From contig NZ_CP053069.1 in assembly GCF_013003965.1 (NCBI RefSeq), forward strand, positions 589,419-653,418: 64,000 bases of DNA. The letters run 5' to 3'. A program made the position numbers and the translations under genes. Positions 19,374 through 27,239 of the stretch are shown here, piece after piece. This DNA comes from Usitatibacter rugosus (GTDB lineage Bacteria; Pseudomonadota; Gammaproteobacteria; Burkholderiales; Usitatibacteraceae). Within the stretch, counting starts at the first letter, position 1, and the number at the start of each line of letters is the position of its first letter. A model generated the notes under the pieces. That model ran no database searches. It was not told the origin of the DNA and saw only the letters and a list, made by a program, of their open reading frames with translations.

Positions 19374-20894
19374 ATGATGACGACCCTCGCGCAACGGGCT
19401 TTCGCGGCCCTCTCCCTCGCCCTGGTGGCGACCCTCGCCGTGGCGGACCCGAAGCTGGTTTCCGCCCTTCCCAGCGAGAGCCCGCTCACGGACGCGGAGT
19501 TCACGGTCCGCATGCAGGTGACGGGCGCAGGCGGCGCGGCGACGGTGGGAGCTACCGTCAACTTCTCGGTCTCCACCGCCACCAACGCCAGCGCCACGCT
19601 GCTGCAGTCCTCGGCCATCACGGATGCCAGCGGATACGCGACGATCCAGGCCCGCGCCAACGACTGGGCCGGGGCCTACACGGTGACCGGCACCTCGGGC
19701 GCGGAGTCGGCGAACCTGCGCGTCGTGAACCGCGCGCGCCGGTTCATCTCGGTGCAGGACGCGGTCTACGGCGTCTCCAGCATCCAGATCGATACCGAGT
19801 CGGCGACCTGCGTGGTGAAGTCCTACCAGCGCCTCCAGCCTTCGAGCGCTCCGGGCCCGAGCGAACAGATTCCGCTGGGGCGCGCGCCCGAGAAGGGCTA
19901 CGTCGCGTTCAGGCTGGTCCATTGCGAGAAGCCCAACGTGAAGGTCACGCTCAACCTCGGCGGCGACGTTCCCGCCGGCAGCGAGATGTGGATCTTCGGC
20001 CGCACCATCGGCAAGGATGACGCGCATTGGAAGCGCGCCTCGAGCGAGGCCTTCGGCGGCGGCCAGGTGACCTTCAGCGTGAACGACGTGAACGACGGCG
20101 ACGACGACCGCCTCGACAACGACGAGATCCTCGTGCCCACGGCCGGCATCCTCGTGCCCGCGGCGAGCGCGTACCCGCTGGTGCAGGACATCTGGTGGGC
20201 CGGCGCGGCCGAGAACGGCTGGGGCATGAGCATCGTCCAGCACGGCGCCACGCTCTTCATCGTGATCTACGCGTATGACGACCAAGGCCGGCCCACGTGG
20301 TTCGTGATGCCGGGCGGTTCGTGGAACGCGGCGCGCACCACGTATACCGGCTCGGTCTACACGCCGCGCAGCTCGGCGTATTGGGAGTACGACGCCACGG
20401 CGTTCGTGGTGGGCAACCCGGTGGGTACCGTCACGGTGACGTTTGGCAGCGGCTCCAGCGCCACGGTCGCGTACACGATCAACGGGCGCTCGGGCACCAA
20501 GAACATCACGCGCCAGGCATTCGGCAACGTCGCCACGCCGACGCTGAATGGCCTGACCGACATGTGGTGGGGCGGCACGCGGCAGAACGGCTGGGGCATC
20601 GCCGTCATCCAGCAGTACGCGCAGCTCTTCATGGTGTGGTTCTCGTTCGAGAGCAACGGCCGCGCCACGTGGTTCGTCATGCCCGCGGGCTCGTGGACGG
20701 CGTTCGACGAATACGAAGGCCCCGTCTACCTCACGTCAAGCTCGCCGTGGGTCGGCGTGCCGTACGATCCGTCGCGGTTCATGGTGAACCCGGTGGGATC
20801 CTTCAAGCTGAAGGTGGTCGGTGCCAGCGCCACGTTCTCGTTCAACGTGGAAAACCACCCCGGCAACTATGCGCTCACGCGCCTGCCTTTCTGA
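19374..20894 (+). CDS. secreted array protein 6: Ig-like and anchor-U-like domains plus paired module
   Basis: 506 residues. After the signal peptide (MMTTLAQRAFAALSLALVA) comes one Ig-like domain (residues 24-122) and a choice-of-anchor U-like region (about 130-265) with CVVKSYQRLQ and VNDVNDGDDDRLDNDEI, closely parallel to protein 5. The module has copy A at about 271 (IWWAGAAENGWGMSIVQH) and copy B at about 396 (MWWGGTRQNGWGIAVIQQ). The start is ATG 19374 (a second ATG is adjacent). The 52-bp gap before it is the largest inside the array. Its last 26 bases overlap the start of gene 7. Confidence 0.85.
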   Translation: MMTTLAQRAFAALSLALVATLAVADPKLVSALPSESPLTDAEFTVRMQVTGAGGAATVGATVNFSVSTATNASATLLQSSAITDASGYATIQARANDWAGAYTVTGTSGAESANLRVVNRARRFISVQDAVYGVSSIQIDTESATCVVKSYQRLQPSSAPGPSEQIPLGRAPEKGYVAFRLVHCEKPNVKVTLNLGGDVPAGSEMWIFGRTIGKDDAHWKRASSEAFGGGQVTFSVNDVNDGDDDRLDNDEILVPTAGILVPAASAYPLVQDIWWAGAAENGWGMSIVQHGATLFIVIYAYDDQGRPTWFVMPGGSWNAARTTYTGSVYTPRSSAYWEYDATAFVVGNPVGTVTVTFGSGSSATVAYTINGRSGTKNITRQAFGNVATPTLNGLTDMWWGGTRQNGWGIAVIQQYAQLFMVWFSFESNGRATWFVMPAGSWTAFDEYEGPVYLTSSSPWVGVPYDPSRFMVNPVGSFKLKVVGASATFSFNVENHPGNYALTRLPF

Positions 20895-22713
20895 CCTTCG
20901 CGCGGGGCTGCTCGCAGTAGCCCTGTTGATCCCCGCCCTCGCGGGGGCCGGCGGCGTCGCGGTCACGCCCGTGAACGTGAGCGTGATGGGCGGCGAATCG
21001 CGTTCCTTCACGGCGCGCTTCTCGAATGCGGATGGCTCGCCCGTCGCCGGGGCCCCGGTCTCGTGGGCCAACGATGTGTGCGGGACGTTCCCCAACTCCG
21101 CCTCCACCGCGGTGGGCACCACGGATGCGAGCGGCGTCTCCAGCATCCGCTTCACCGCTGCGCCGAGCGCGGACGTCACCTGCTGGCTCACCGCGACGGT
21201 CGGCGAAACGACGGTGCAGTTCGACGTCGTCACGTACCGGCTGGACCAGGTGTCGATCGCCGTCGTGTCGGGCGTCAACTTCGATCCGCAGGGGAGCATG
21301 ACCTTCCAGGTCTCCGTGCAGCTCGGCGCCGAGCCCCTGCCGGAAGTGGAGATCACCTCGCGGCTGCTGCCGGGCACGGCGCCGGCGCCGGTGAGCTTCC
21401 TGCCGGGCGCGGCGAGCACGGGGCAGGGCGGGCGCGCGAGCTTCGTGCTGCAACCGCCGATGCGCGTCACCGGCGAATACAACGTGGAGTTCGCGTTCCG
21501 CGGCATCACCCGGCAAGTGAAGATGCAACGCGGGCCCGAGTACGCGACGCTCTCCAGGACGATCACCGCGCAGTCCGCCGATGGCGGCACGCGCACGCTC
21601 ACCGTGTCGTCGGTGTCTTCACCCGGATGCGGCTTCGGCGGCGGCTCCGCGATCCTCGATCCCGCCGTGACCGAGTTCCGCCCCGAGCTCGCTCCGGCCA
21701 AGGGGCTCGTCTACACCGAAGGGCTGCTCAGCATCCGCACCGAGAACTGCTACGGGCCGGTGCCCACCACGTTCACGCTGACGACGCCGCGTCCCGTCCC
21801 CAGCGGCTCGATGTTCTGGATGCTGAGCGCCACGAAGGACAAGCCGCTGCCGCACTGGCACGCCGTGCCGGTCGTGGTTGCGGGCAACACGGCGACCTTC
21901 ACGCTGACCGATGGCGTGAACGACGGCGATCTCGTCACGGACGGGGCGGTCACGGCGTTCGGCGGCTTCGCGGTCGCGCCGCCGTGGTACTTCGAGCTGC
22001 AGGATCTCTGGTGGGGCGGCCTGGGCGAGAACGGCTGGGGTGTCAGCATCGTCCAGCACCAGGAGAAGCTCTTCGCGGTGATCTTCGCGTACGACGGCAA
22101 CGGCATGCCCACCTGGTATGTGATGTCCGCGGGGCAGTGGAATGCGGCGCGCACGGTGTTCACGGGGGCGCTCTATTCGCCTCGCGGTGCGCCTTACACG
22201 GCCTACGATGCGTCTCGTTTGGACATCGGACCTTCGGTCGGGACGCTCACGCTTACGTTCACGGATGCCACGCACGCGACGCTCGACTACGTGATCAACG
22301 GCATGGCGGGGCGGAAGCAGATCACGCGCACGATCTTCGGCCCGTCCCTGGCCAACACGCGGCCGGTGGTGGGCGACATGTGGTGGGGCGGCAGCCAGCA
22401 GAACGGCTGGGGCATCGCGATCATCCAGCAGTTCGGCACGCTCTTCGCCGCGTGGTTCACGTACAACGAGAAGGGCGAGCCCACGTGGTTCGTGATGCCG
22501 GCCGGCTCGTGGACGGCAACCGATACGTTCGAGGGGCGGATCTATCGCACGTCCAGCTCCCGCTGGCTCGCGATGGCGTACAACACGTCGTCGTTCCGCG
22601 TTGCCGACGTCGGCACCTTCCGCGTGCGCTTCACCACGACGGACACCGCCGTCTTCGAGTGGACCATCGACGGCCGCTCCGGCACATTGCCCCTCGCCCG
22701 CCAGCAGTTCTAA
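20869..22713 (+). CDS. secreted array protein 7: Ig-like N-terminus plus paired module
   Basis: 614 residues. The start is ATG 20869, inside the last codons of gene 6 in another frame; it gives MRSRACLSDLRAGLLAVALL, an acceptable signal peptide. An earlier in-frame ATG at 20821 would lie deeper in gene 6. Two Ig-like domains occupy about residues 30-220, followed by an anchor-U-like region to about 370 (ATFTLTDGVNDGDLVTDG). The module has copy A at about 378 (LWWGGLGENGWGVSIVQH) and copy B at about 502 (MWWGGSQQNGWGIAIIQQ). It is the last array member; a perfect RAYT-type palindrome begins 3 bp after its stop. Confidence 0.82.
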   Translation: MRSRACLSDLRAGLLAVALLIPALAGAGGVAVTPVNVSVMGGESRSFTARFSNADGSPVAGAPVSWANDVCGTFPNSASTAVGTTDASGVSSIRFTAAPSADVTCWLTATVGETTVQFDVVTYRLDQVSIAVVSGVNFDPQGSMTFQVSVQLGAEPLPEVEITSRLLPGTAPAPVSFLPGAASTGQGGRASFVLQPPMRVTGEYNVEFAFRGITRQVKMQRGPEYATLSRTITAQSADGGTRTLTVSSVSSPGCGFGGGSAILDPAVTEFRPELAPAKGLVYTEGLLSIRTENCYGPVPTTFTLTTPRPVPSGSMFWMLSATKDKPLPHWHAVPVVVAGNTATFTLTDGVNDGDLVTDGAVTAFGGFAVAPPWYFELQDLWWGGLGENGWGVSIVQHQEKLFAVIFAYDGNGMPTWYVMSAGQWNAARTVFTGALYSPRGAPYTAYDASRLDIGPSVGTLTLTFTDATHATLDYVINGMAGRKQITRTIFGPSLANTRPVVGDMWWGGSQQNGWGIAIIQQFGTLFAAWFTYNEKGEPTWFVMPAGSWTATDTFEGRIYRTSSSRWLAMAYNTSSFRVADVGTFRVRFTTTDTAVFEWTIDGRSGTLPLARQQF

Positions 22714-22715
22714 AT

Positions 22716-22783
22716 GTGAATAAAGGGGTCAGACCACTTCATTGCAAGGGCGAGCAATGAAGTGGTCTGACCCCTTTATTCAC
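22716..22783. repeat. RAYT/REP-type palindrome 1 (perfect 30-bp arms)
   Basis: Arms 22716-22745 and 22754-22783 are perfect inverted copies with an 8-nt loop; the core is GGGGTCAGACCACTTCATTG. The stop codon of the aspartate carbamoyltransferase gene (TGA, 22780-22782 on the minus strand) lies inside the right arm, and the array's last stop lies just before the left arm. It can also act as a bidirectional hairpin between the convergent genes. Confidence 0.9.
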
Positions 22784-24006
22784 GTTCTCCACACTGCGTC
22801 GCGGAGGTCTTTGGTGACGAGGTTCTCGACGCCGAGCAGGATGGCGAAGATGGCCATGCGAACGGGGATGCCGCTGTCGGTCTGGCGGAAGATGGCGAGG
22901 CGCGGATCGCGGTCGAGATCGTCGGCGAGGTCGTTGGCGCCGGCCGTGGAGTCGCGGGGCAGGGGATGCATGAGCACCGTGTGCTTCGCGCAATGCGCTT
23001 TCACCGCCGCGCGATCGATGCGGAAGCTCGCGGGATAGGCCTCGAGGCCTTCACCACCCATGCGTTCCTTCTGGATGCGTGTCGCATAGAGGATGTCCGG
23101 CTGGCGCACGCCCTTGGGCACGCTGTCGTACTCGGCGACCTTGTGCCCGCGTTCGCGCGCGAGGGCCACGAGGGCCGGCGGCATCTCCAGCGAGGCCGGC
23201 GACACGAGCGAGAACCGGATCCCCTTGTAGAGCGAGAGCAGCTTGATCAGCGAGTGGACCGTGCGGCCGTGCTTCAGGTCGCCCACCATCGCCACGTGCG
23301 CGCCGTCCAGCTTGCGGCCGGCGCGCGCGAGCTCGCGATGGATCGTATAGAGGTCGAGCAGCGCCTGCGTCGGATGCTCGCCGGGGCCGTCACCGCCGTT
23401 GATCACGGGCACGGTCGCCGCGGCCGCGAACTGCGCGACCGATCCCTGCTCCGGATGGCGCACCACCAGCGCGTCCACGTAGCCGCTCATCACGCGGCTG
23501 GTGTCGTGGATCGACTCGCCCTTGGCCATCGACGAGAACGTGAAGCCCGTCGTGTCGCAGACTGCTCCGCCCAGGCGGCAGAATGCGGCGCCGAAGCTCA
23601 CCCGAGTGCGCGTGGAAGGCTCGAAGAACAGGTTGCCCAGCACGGCGCCTTCCAGCACCCGCGTCACCTTCTGCCGGCGCGCGATCGGCTCCATCCGCTC
23701 GGCCACGCGCAACACCTCCTCGGCGAGATCGCGATCGAAGACGTCCACCGACAGCAGGTGCGGCCTGCCCGACCGGGCGAGGCGATCGCGAAGCTCCGTG
23801 GGGGCCGACGCATCGTTGGCCGCGAGCCCCATCGTCCCGATGAGGCGCGCCACGACGTCCGGCATGGTCCGCCGCTCGCTCGAGGTCTCCGGCAGCAGCC
23901 ACGTGTCCAGCGCGCGGCGCGAGACGCCCAGCTTCTCGGCGAAGGCATTGCGGGTCATGGAGAGGCGCTGCATGGCGTCGCGGAGGAGGGCTTGCTGGGC
24001 GGGCAT
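22780..24006 (-). CDS. pyrB: aspartate carbamoyltransferase with N-terminal HTH domain
   Basis: About 408 residues, some 95 longer than the catalytic chain of E. coli PyrB. Residues 1-40 read as an XRE-like helix-turn-helix (MTRNAFAEKLGVSRRALDTW). The enzyme follows: FFEPSTRTRVSF is the carbamoyl-phosphate loop, then VVRHPEQGS, GDGPGEHPTQALLDL, VGDLKHGRTVHSL, TRIQKER and VLMHPLPR. It makes N-carbamoyl-aspartate in pyrimidine synthesis; pyrC lies about 40 kb away in this window. I place the start at ATG 24006; a TTG at 24030 is an alternative that lies inside a palindrome. The stop codon is donated by palindrome 1. No pyrI is visible nearby. Confidence 0.88.
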   Translation of the reverse strand: MPAQQALLRDAMQRLSMTRNAFAEKLGVSRRALDTWLLPETSSERRTMPDVVARLIGTMGLAANDASAPTELRDRLARSGRPHLLSVDVFDRDLAEEVLRVAERMEPIARRQKVTRVLEGAVLGNLFFEPSTRTRVSFGAAFCRLGGAVCDTTGFTFSSMAKGESIHDTSRVMSGYVDALVVRHPEQGSVAQFAAAATVPVINGGDGPGEHPTQALLDLYTIHRELARAGRKLDGAHVAMVGDLKHGRTVHSLIKLLSLYKGIRFSLVSPASLEMPPALVALARERGHKVAEYDSVPKGVRQPDILYATRIQKERMGGEGLEAYPASFRIDRAAVKAHCAKHTVLMHPLPRDSTAGANDLADDLDRDPRLAIFRQTDSGIPVRMAIFAILLGVENLVTKDLRDAVWRT

Positions 24007-24023
24007 GGTCGCTGACGGGTGTA

Positions 24024-24036
24024 TACGCAATGCGTA
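24024..24036. promoter_or_regulatory. palindrome upstream of pyrB, candidate operator
   Basis: TACGCA-A-TGCGTA is a perfect 6+1+6 palindrome lying 18 bp ahead of the chosen pyrB start. A related half-site GCGTATAC occurs at 24078-24085, and GTATACGC at 24021-24028 overlaps the palindrome. Because the pyrB product has its own HTH domain, an autoregulatory operator is a reasonable inference; the symmetry itself is directly visible. Confidence 0.4.
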
Positions 24037-24087
24037 CTATTATCCTAGACCATAGACCGCGCATCAAGCTACACAAAGCGTATACAA

Positions 24088-24158
24088 AACGAATAAGGGG
24101 GTCAGACCACTTCATTGCTCGCCGTTTGCAATGAAGTGGTCTGACCCCTTTATTCGTT
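24088..24158. repeat. RAYT/REP-type palindrome 2
   Basis: Arms 24088-24118 and 24128-24158 (31 nt each, one mismatch) with a 9-nt loop. The core GGGGTCAGACCACTTCATTG is identical to palindrome 1, so the HTH-pyrB gene is bracketed by two near-identical elements. Its right end is 2 bp from the stop codon of the ABC permease gene. Confidence 0.9.
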
Positions 24159-24160
24159 CC

Positions 24161-25465
24161 TTATTCTTCCCAGTCGAAGCGCTTGATGGCGATGGCGGCG
24201 AAGACGGCGGCAAAGGCGAGCATCGCTCCCACGGGCGCCCAGGCGGCTTCGATGCCGAGGCCACGCCAGGTCATCGCCTCGAGGCCGTCCACGGCCCAGC
24301 GGGTGGGCGTGAAGAGGGTCACGGTCTGCAGCCATTCGGGGAAGACGAAGGCGGGCACCCAGGCACCGCCGAGCATCACCAGCAGCAGCGTCGCCAGCAC
24401 TGCGAGGCCGCGCGTGGCCTCGGGAGTCTTGCCGAGGGCGGCGATCAGGAGTCCGAACGAGGAGGTGAGGACGGCGAAAGCGATCGTGATCATCACGAAC
24501 CCCGCCACGCTGCCCTCGATGTGGACACCGAAGAACGCGATCGCCGCGGCATAGATCCCGGCCATCAGCAGTGCCGCGATCAGCGTCCCCGATGCGATGC
24601 GGCTGCCGAGCAACAGCGTCCGCGAGACCGGGGCCGCGCGCAGGCGCTTCCACAATCCCATGCGGCGCATCAGGAGGATCCCCACGCCGATCTCGATGCC
24701 CATGAAGAGCACGAACTGCACGCCCATCCCCGCGAAGGAATGCGCGAAGCCGTTGTACTTCGCGTTCACCTTGCCGGTCACTTCCATTTGCTTGGTCTCG
24801 AAGGGCATCGAGAACCCGGGCGCATCGCCACCGGCCTTCGAGGACGCCGCCGCACCCGTGGCGGGCTTCTGGTGCGATTGCATGCGCTCGATGCTGTCGA
24901 AGAGGCCGAGCAGGTCGCGGCGCTCGGCTTCATTCATGTCCGGTGCGGACTTCACCTGTCCGCGAATGTCGGTGAGCGTCTTGGACCCGGTTTCGAAACT
25001 GAATGCGGCGCGGGAAACGCTTTTCATCACGTGCTCCGCGAGCAGCCCCTTCACGAGCTGCAGCGCGATCGCCTGCGACGGGTCGTAGTGCACGACGATC
25101 TCCGGCTTCTTCGTTCGCGTGGAGAACATCGCCTTGGGCGCCGCATCGCCGAAGCCGGCGGGGATCACCGCCGCGGCGCGCACCTTGCCTTCGCGCACGC
25201 GGGCGATCGCGTCGGGCTCGGAGACTTCCTGCAGGTCGAACGATTCGTCGGCGCGCATCGAGGCGACGATCGCCTTCGACACGGCACTGCCATCGAGATC
25301 GACGAGAGCAACCGGCACGCGCGTCGGCTTCTTCGGCGGGCCGCCCATCACGCTGCCGAAGAACGCAGCGATGAGGATGGGTGCCGCGAGCGTGATCAGC
25401 AGCGCGCGCTTGTTGGAGAAATAGAGGACGAGGTCCTTGCGGATGAGGGCGATGAAGGCGTCCAT
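24161..25465 (-). CDS. ABC-2 type transporter permease
   Basis: 434 residues. An N-terminal membrane segment (ALLITLAAPILIAAFFGSVM) is followed by an extracytoplasmic domain of about 200 residues and five C-terminal membrane segments ending IAIKRFDWEE, the layout of the YhhJ/ABC2_membrane_3 family of drug or polymer exporters. The ATP-binding partner ends 1 bp upstream (stop 25467, start 25465), so both are translated from one message. Substrate unknown. The gene's stop abuts palindrome 2. Confidence 0.88.
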   Translation of the reverse strand: MDAFIALIRKDLVLYFSNKRALLITLAAPILIAAFFGSVMGGPPKKPTRVPVALVDLDGSAVSKAIVASMRADESFDLQEVSEPDAIARVREGKVRAAAVIPAGFGDAAPKAMFSTRTKKPEIVVHYDPSQAIALQLVKGLLAEHVMKSVSRAAFSFETGSKTLTDIRGQVKSAPDMNEAERRDLLGLFDSIERMQSHQKPATGAAASSKAGGDAPGFSMPFETKQMEVTGKVNAKYNGFAHSFAGMGVQFVLFMGIEIGVGILLMRRMGLWKRLRAAPVSRTLLLGSRIASGTLIAALLMAGIYAAAIAFFGVHIEGSVAGFVMITIAFAVLTSSFGLLIAALGKTPEATRGLAVLATLLLVMLGGAWVPAFVFPEWLQTVTLFTPTRWAVDGLEAMTWRGLGIEAAWAPVGAMLAFAAVFAAIAIKRFDWEE

Positions 25466-25466
25466 G

Positions 25467-26225
25467 TCAGTCCCGAAGCTCGCGGCCGGTGAGGTGGAGG
25501 AAAACGTCTTCGAGGGAAGCCTCGCGCACCACGGTCTTCGTGCGCTTCCCGGCCGGCAGGAGGTCGAGCAGCGCCTCCTTTCGATCCGAAGCCACGACCT
25601 TGCCGTGGTCCACGATCACGATGCGGTCGCAGAGGCGCTCGGCCTCTTCCATGTAGTGCGTCGTGTAGAGCAGCGCCTTGCCGCGCGCGCGCAGCGCCTC
25701 GAGGTTGTCGAAGATCGCGTTGCGGCTCTGGGGATCGACGCCGGCGGTCGGCTCGTCGAGGAGCAGTACGTCGGGATCGTGCACCAGCGCGCAGGCGATG
25801 TTGAGCCGCCGCTTCATCCCGCCGCTGAAGGTCGCGGGCTTGGCCCTGGCGCGATCGGACAGGCCCACGAGCGCGAGGGCGTCGGCGGCGCGCTGCCTGA
25901 GCGTCTCACCCTTCACGCCGTAGAGGGCGCCAAAGAGCTCGAGGTTGGCGATGGCGGACAGGTCTTCGTAAAGCGAGATGTCCTGCGGCACGAGACCGAT
26001 GCGGCGCTTGGTGGGGCTGGCATCGTCCCCGACCGGTACGCCGCCCACCGTTACCGTCCCCTTGTCGGGCGGGGTGAGGCCGCAGAGCATCGCGACCGTG
26101 GTCGATTTGCCGGCGCCGTTCGGCCCCAGCAGCCCGACGATCTCGCCGGCGTTCACGGTCAGCGAAACCCCCGATACCGCGGGCTTCGTCCCGTACGACT
26201 TCCAGAGGTCTTTGGCTTCCAGCAT
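25467..26225 (-). CDS. ABC transporter ATP-binding protein
   Basis: 252 residues. Walker A is GPNGAGKS (about residues 34-41), Q-loop VPQDISLY, signature FSGGMKRRL, Walker B VLLLDEPT and the switch His in YTTHYMEE. The arrangement is that of DrrA/CcmA-type exporter ATPases. It pairs with the permease immediately downstream. The start ATG 26225 is directly abutted by palindrome 3, so no Shine-Dalgarno sequence is visible in front of it; translation may be weak or leaderless. Confidence 0.92.
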   Translation of the reverse strand: MLEAKDLWKSYGTKPAVSGVSLTVNAGEIVGLLGPNGAGKSTTVAMLCGLTPPDKGTVTVGGVPVGDDASPTKRRIGLVPQDISLYEDLSAIANLELFGALYGVKGETLRQRAADALALVGLSDRARAKPATFSGGMKRRLNIACALVHDPDVLLLDEPTAGVDPQSRNAIFDNLEALRARGKALLYTTHYMEEAERLCDRIVIVDHGKVVASDRKEALLDLLPAGKRTKTVVREASLEDVFLHLTGRELRD

Positions 26226-26226
26226 G

Positions 26227-26286
26227 AATGGGGTCAGACTCCATTTAGGTCAGTGCGGCGACCTTAAATGGAGTCTGACCCCAATT
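26227..26286. repeat. RAYT/REP-type palindrome 3 (variant core)
   Basis: Arms TGGGGTCAGACTCCATTTA (26229-26247) and its complement on the right (26265-26283), extended by AGGTC and GACCT towards the loop. The core differs from palindromes 1 and 2 (CTCCATTT instead of CACTTCATT), so at least two subfamilies are present. It lies between the ABC ATPase start and the divergent rhodanese gene. Confidence 0.85.
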
Positions 26287-26339
26287 ATTGGGAAGTGCGA
26301 CGAACGGCGGTGGGGCGGCGCCGCTGGTAACCTAGCGCG

Positions 26340-27239
26340 ATGAGTTTCCGGGCCCTCCTGCTGGCCCTGGCGCTGGCGGCGCCGGGAGCCGGACTCGCCG
26401 CCGGGCGCGAGTCGATCGTCGACACTTATTTCGTCCTCAAGGCCGCCTATGCGGGCGCCATCGTGTGGGACGTGCGGCGGGCCGAGGAGTACGACCGCGG
26501 CCACATCCCCGGCGCGGTCAACATCGACCACGTCGCGCGCGCCCTCCTCGACGACAAGACCCAGCAGTTCCTGCCGCTGAAGGACATCGAGAAGCGCCTG
26601 GGCAACGCCGGCATCGATCCGCGCAAGACCATCATCGTCTACGGCTCCCGGGGCAGCTCCTACGCGCACTTCGCCCTCTACGCCCTCGAATACTTCGGCG
26701 CGAAGGACGTGCGCGTGCTGAACGACGGCTACGAAGGCTGGGTCGCCGCGCGCCGCCACACGACCAACCGCGCCACCGCGCGCGCTCCGGTGCGCCTGAA
26801 GCTCACGCCCAACCCGAAGGTGATCGCGACCACCGAGGAGGTCGTCGCGCGGATCGGCAAGCCCACGGTGCAGTTCGTCGATGTGCGCCGTCCCTCGGAA
26901 TGGAGCGGCGAGGAATCGGAGACGCTGCAGGGCGGCCACCTGCCCGGAGCGGTGCTGATCCCGTACAACGAGGCGTACGCCGATCCTGCAACGCCCGAGA
27001 AGCTGATGAAGGGCGAGACTTCCGACACCGCCGGTATGGCCCTCAAGCCCGACGCGGACCTCGCGAAGATCTACGAGAGCCTCGACCCCGCGAAGGAAAC
27101 GATCGTCTACTGCCACACGGGCATTCGCGCCGCCGTCACCTACGACGTGCTCGCGCGCCTCGGATTCAGGAACGTGCGCGTCTACCACGCGTCCTGGTAC
27201 GAGTACGGCAACCTCCCCGACGCGCGCGTCGAGAAGTAG
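26340..27239 (+). CDS. exported tandem-rhodanese sulfurtransferase
   Basis: 299 residues with a signal peptide (MSFRALLLALALAAPGAGLA). Two rhodanese domains follow: residues 25-135, where the active-site loop reads VYGSRGSS with no Cys, so this copy is catalytically inert; and 150-290, with the loop CHTGIRAA carrying the catalytic Cys. This matches the usual rhodanese plan in which only the second domain is active. It transfers sulfur from thiosulfate-like donors, here probably in the periplasm. Its stop is directly adjacent to the stop of the convergent TPR lipoprotein gene. Confidence 0.9.
   Translation: MSFRALLLALALAAPGAGLAAGRESIVDTYFVLKAAYAGAIVWDVRRAEEYDRGHIPGAVNIDHVARALLDDKTQQFLPLKDIEKRLGNAGIDPRKTIIVYGSRGSSYAHFALYALEYFGAKDVRVLNDGYEGWVAARRHTTNRATARAPVRLKLTPNPKVIATTEEVVARIGKPTVQFVDVRRPSEWSGEESETLQGGHLPGAVLIPYNEAYADPATPEKLMKGETSDTAGMALKPDADLAKIYESLDPAKETIVYCHTGIRAAVTYDVLARLGFRNVRVYHASWYEYGNLPDARVEK

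Noticed and set aside
16253-19660. A 1135-codon open frame on the minus strand across array genes 5 and 6
   Set aside because: Its composition is Arg/Ala/Val/His-rich without domains or a signal peptide, and it is antisense to clear secreted proteins; long antisense frames are common in such high-GC DNA. Similar frames at 10948-13158, 13034-14992 and 42212-44677 were rejected for the same reason.
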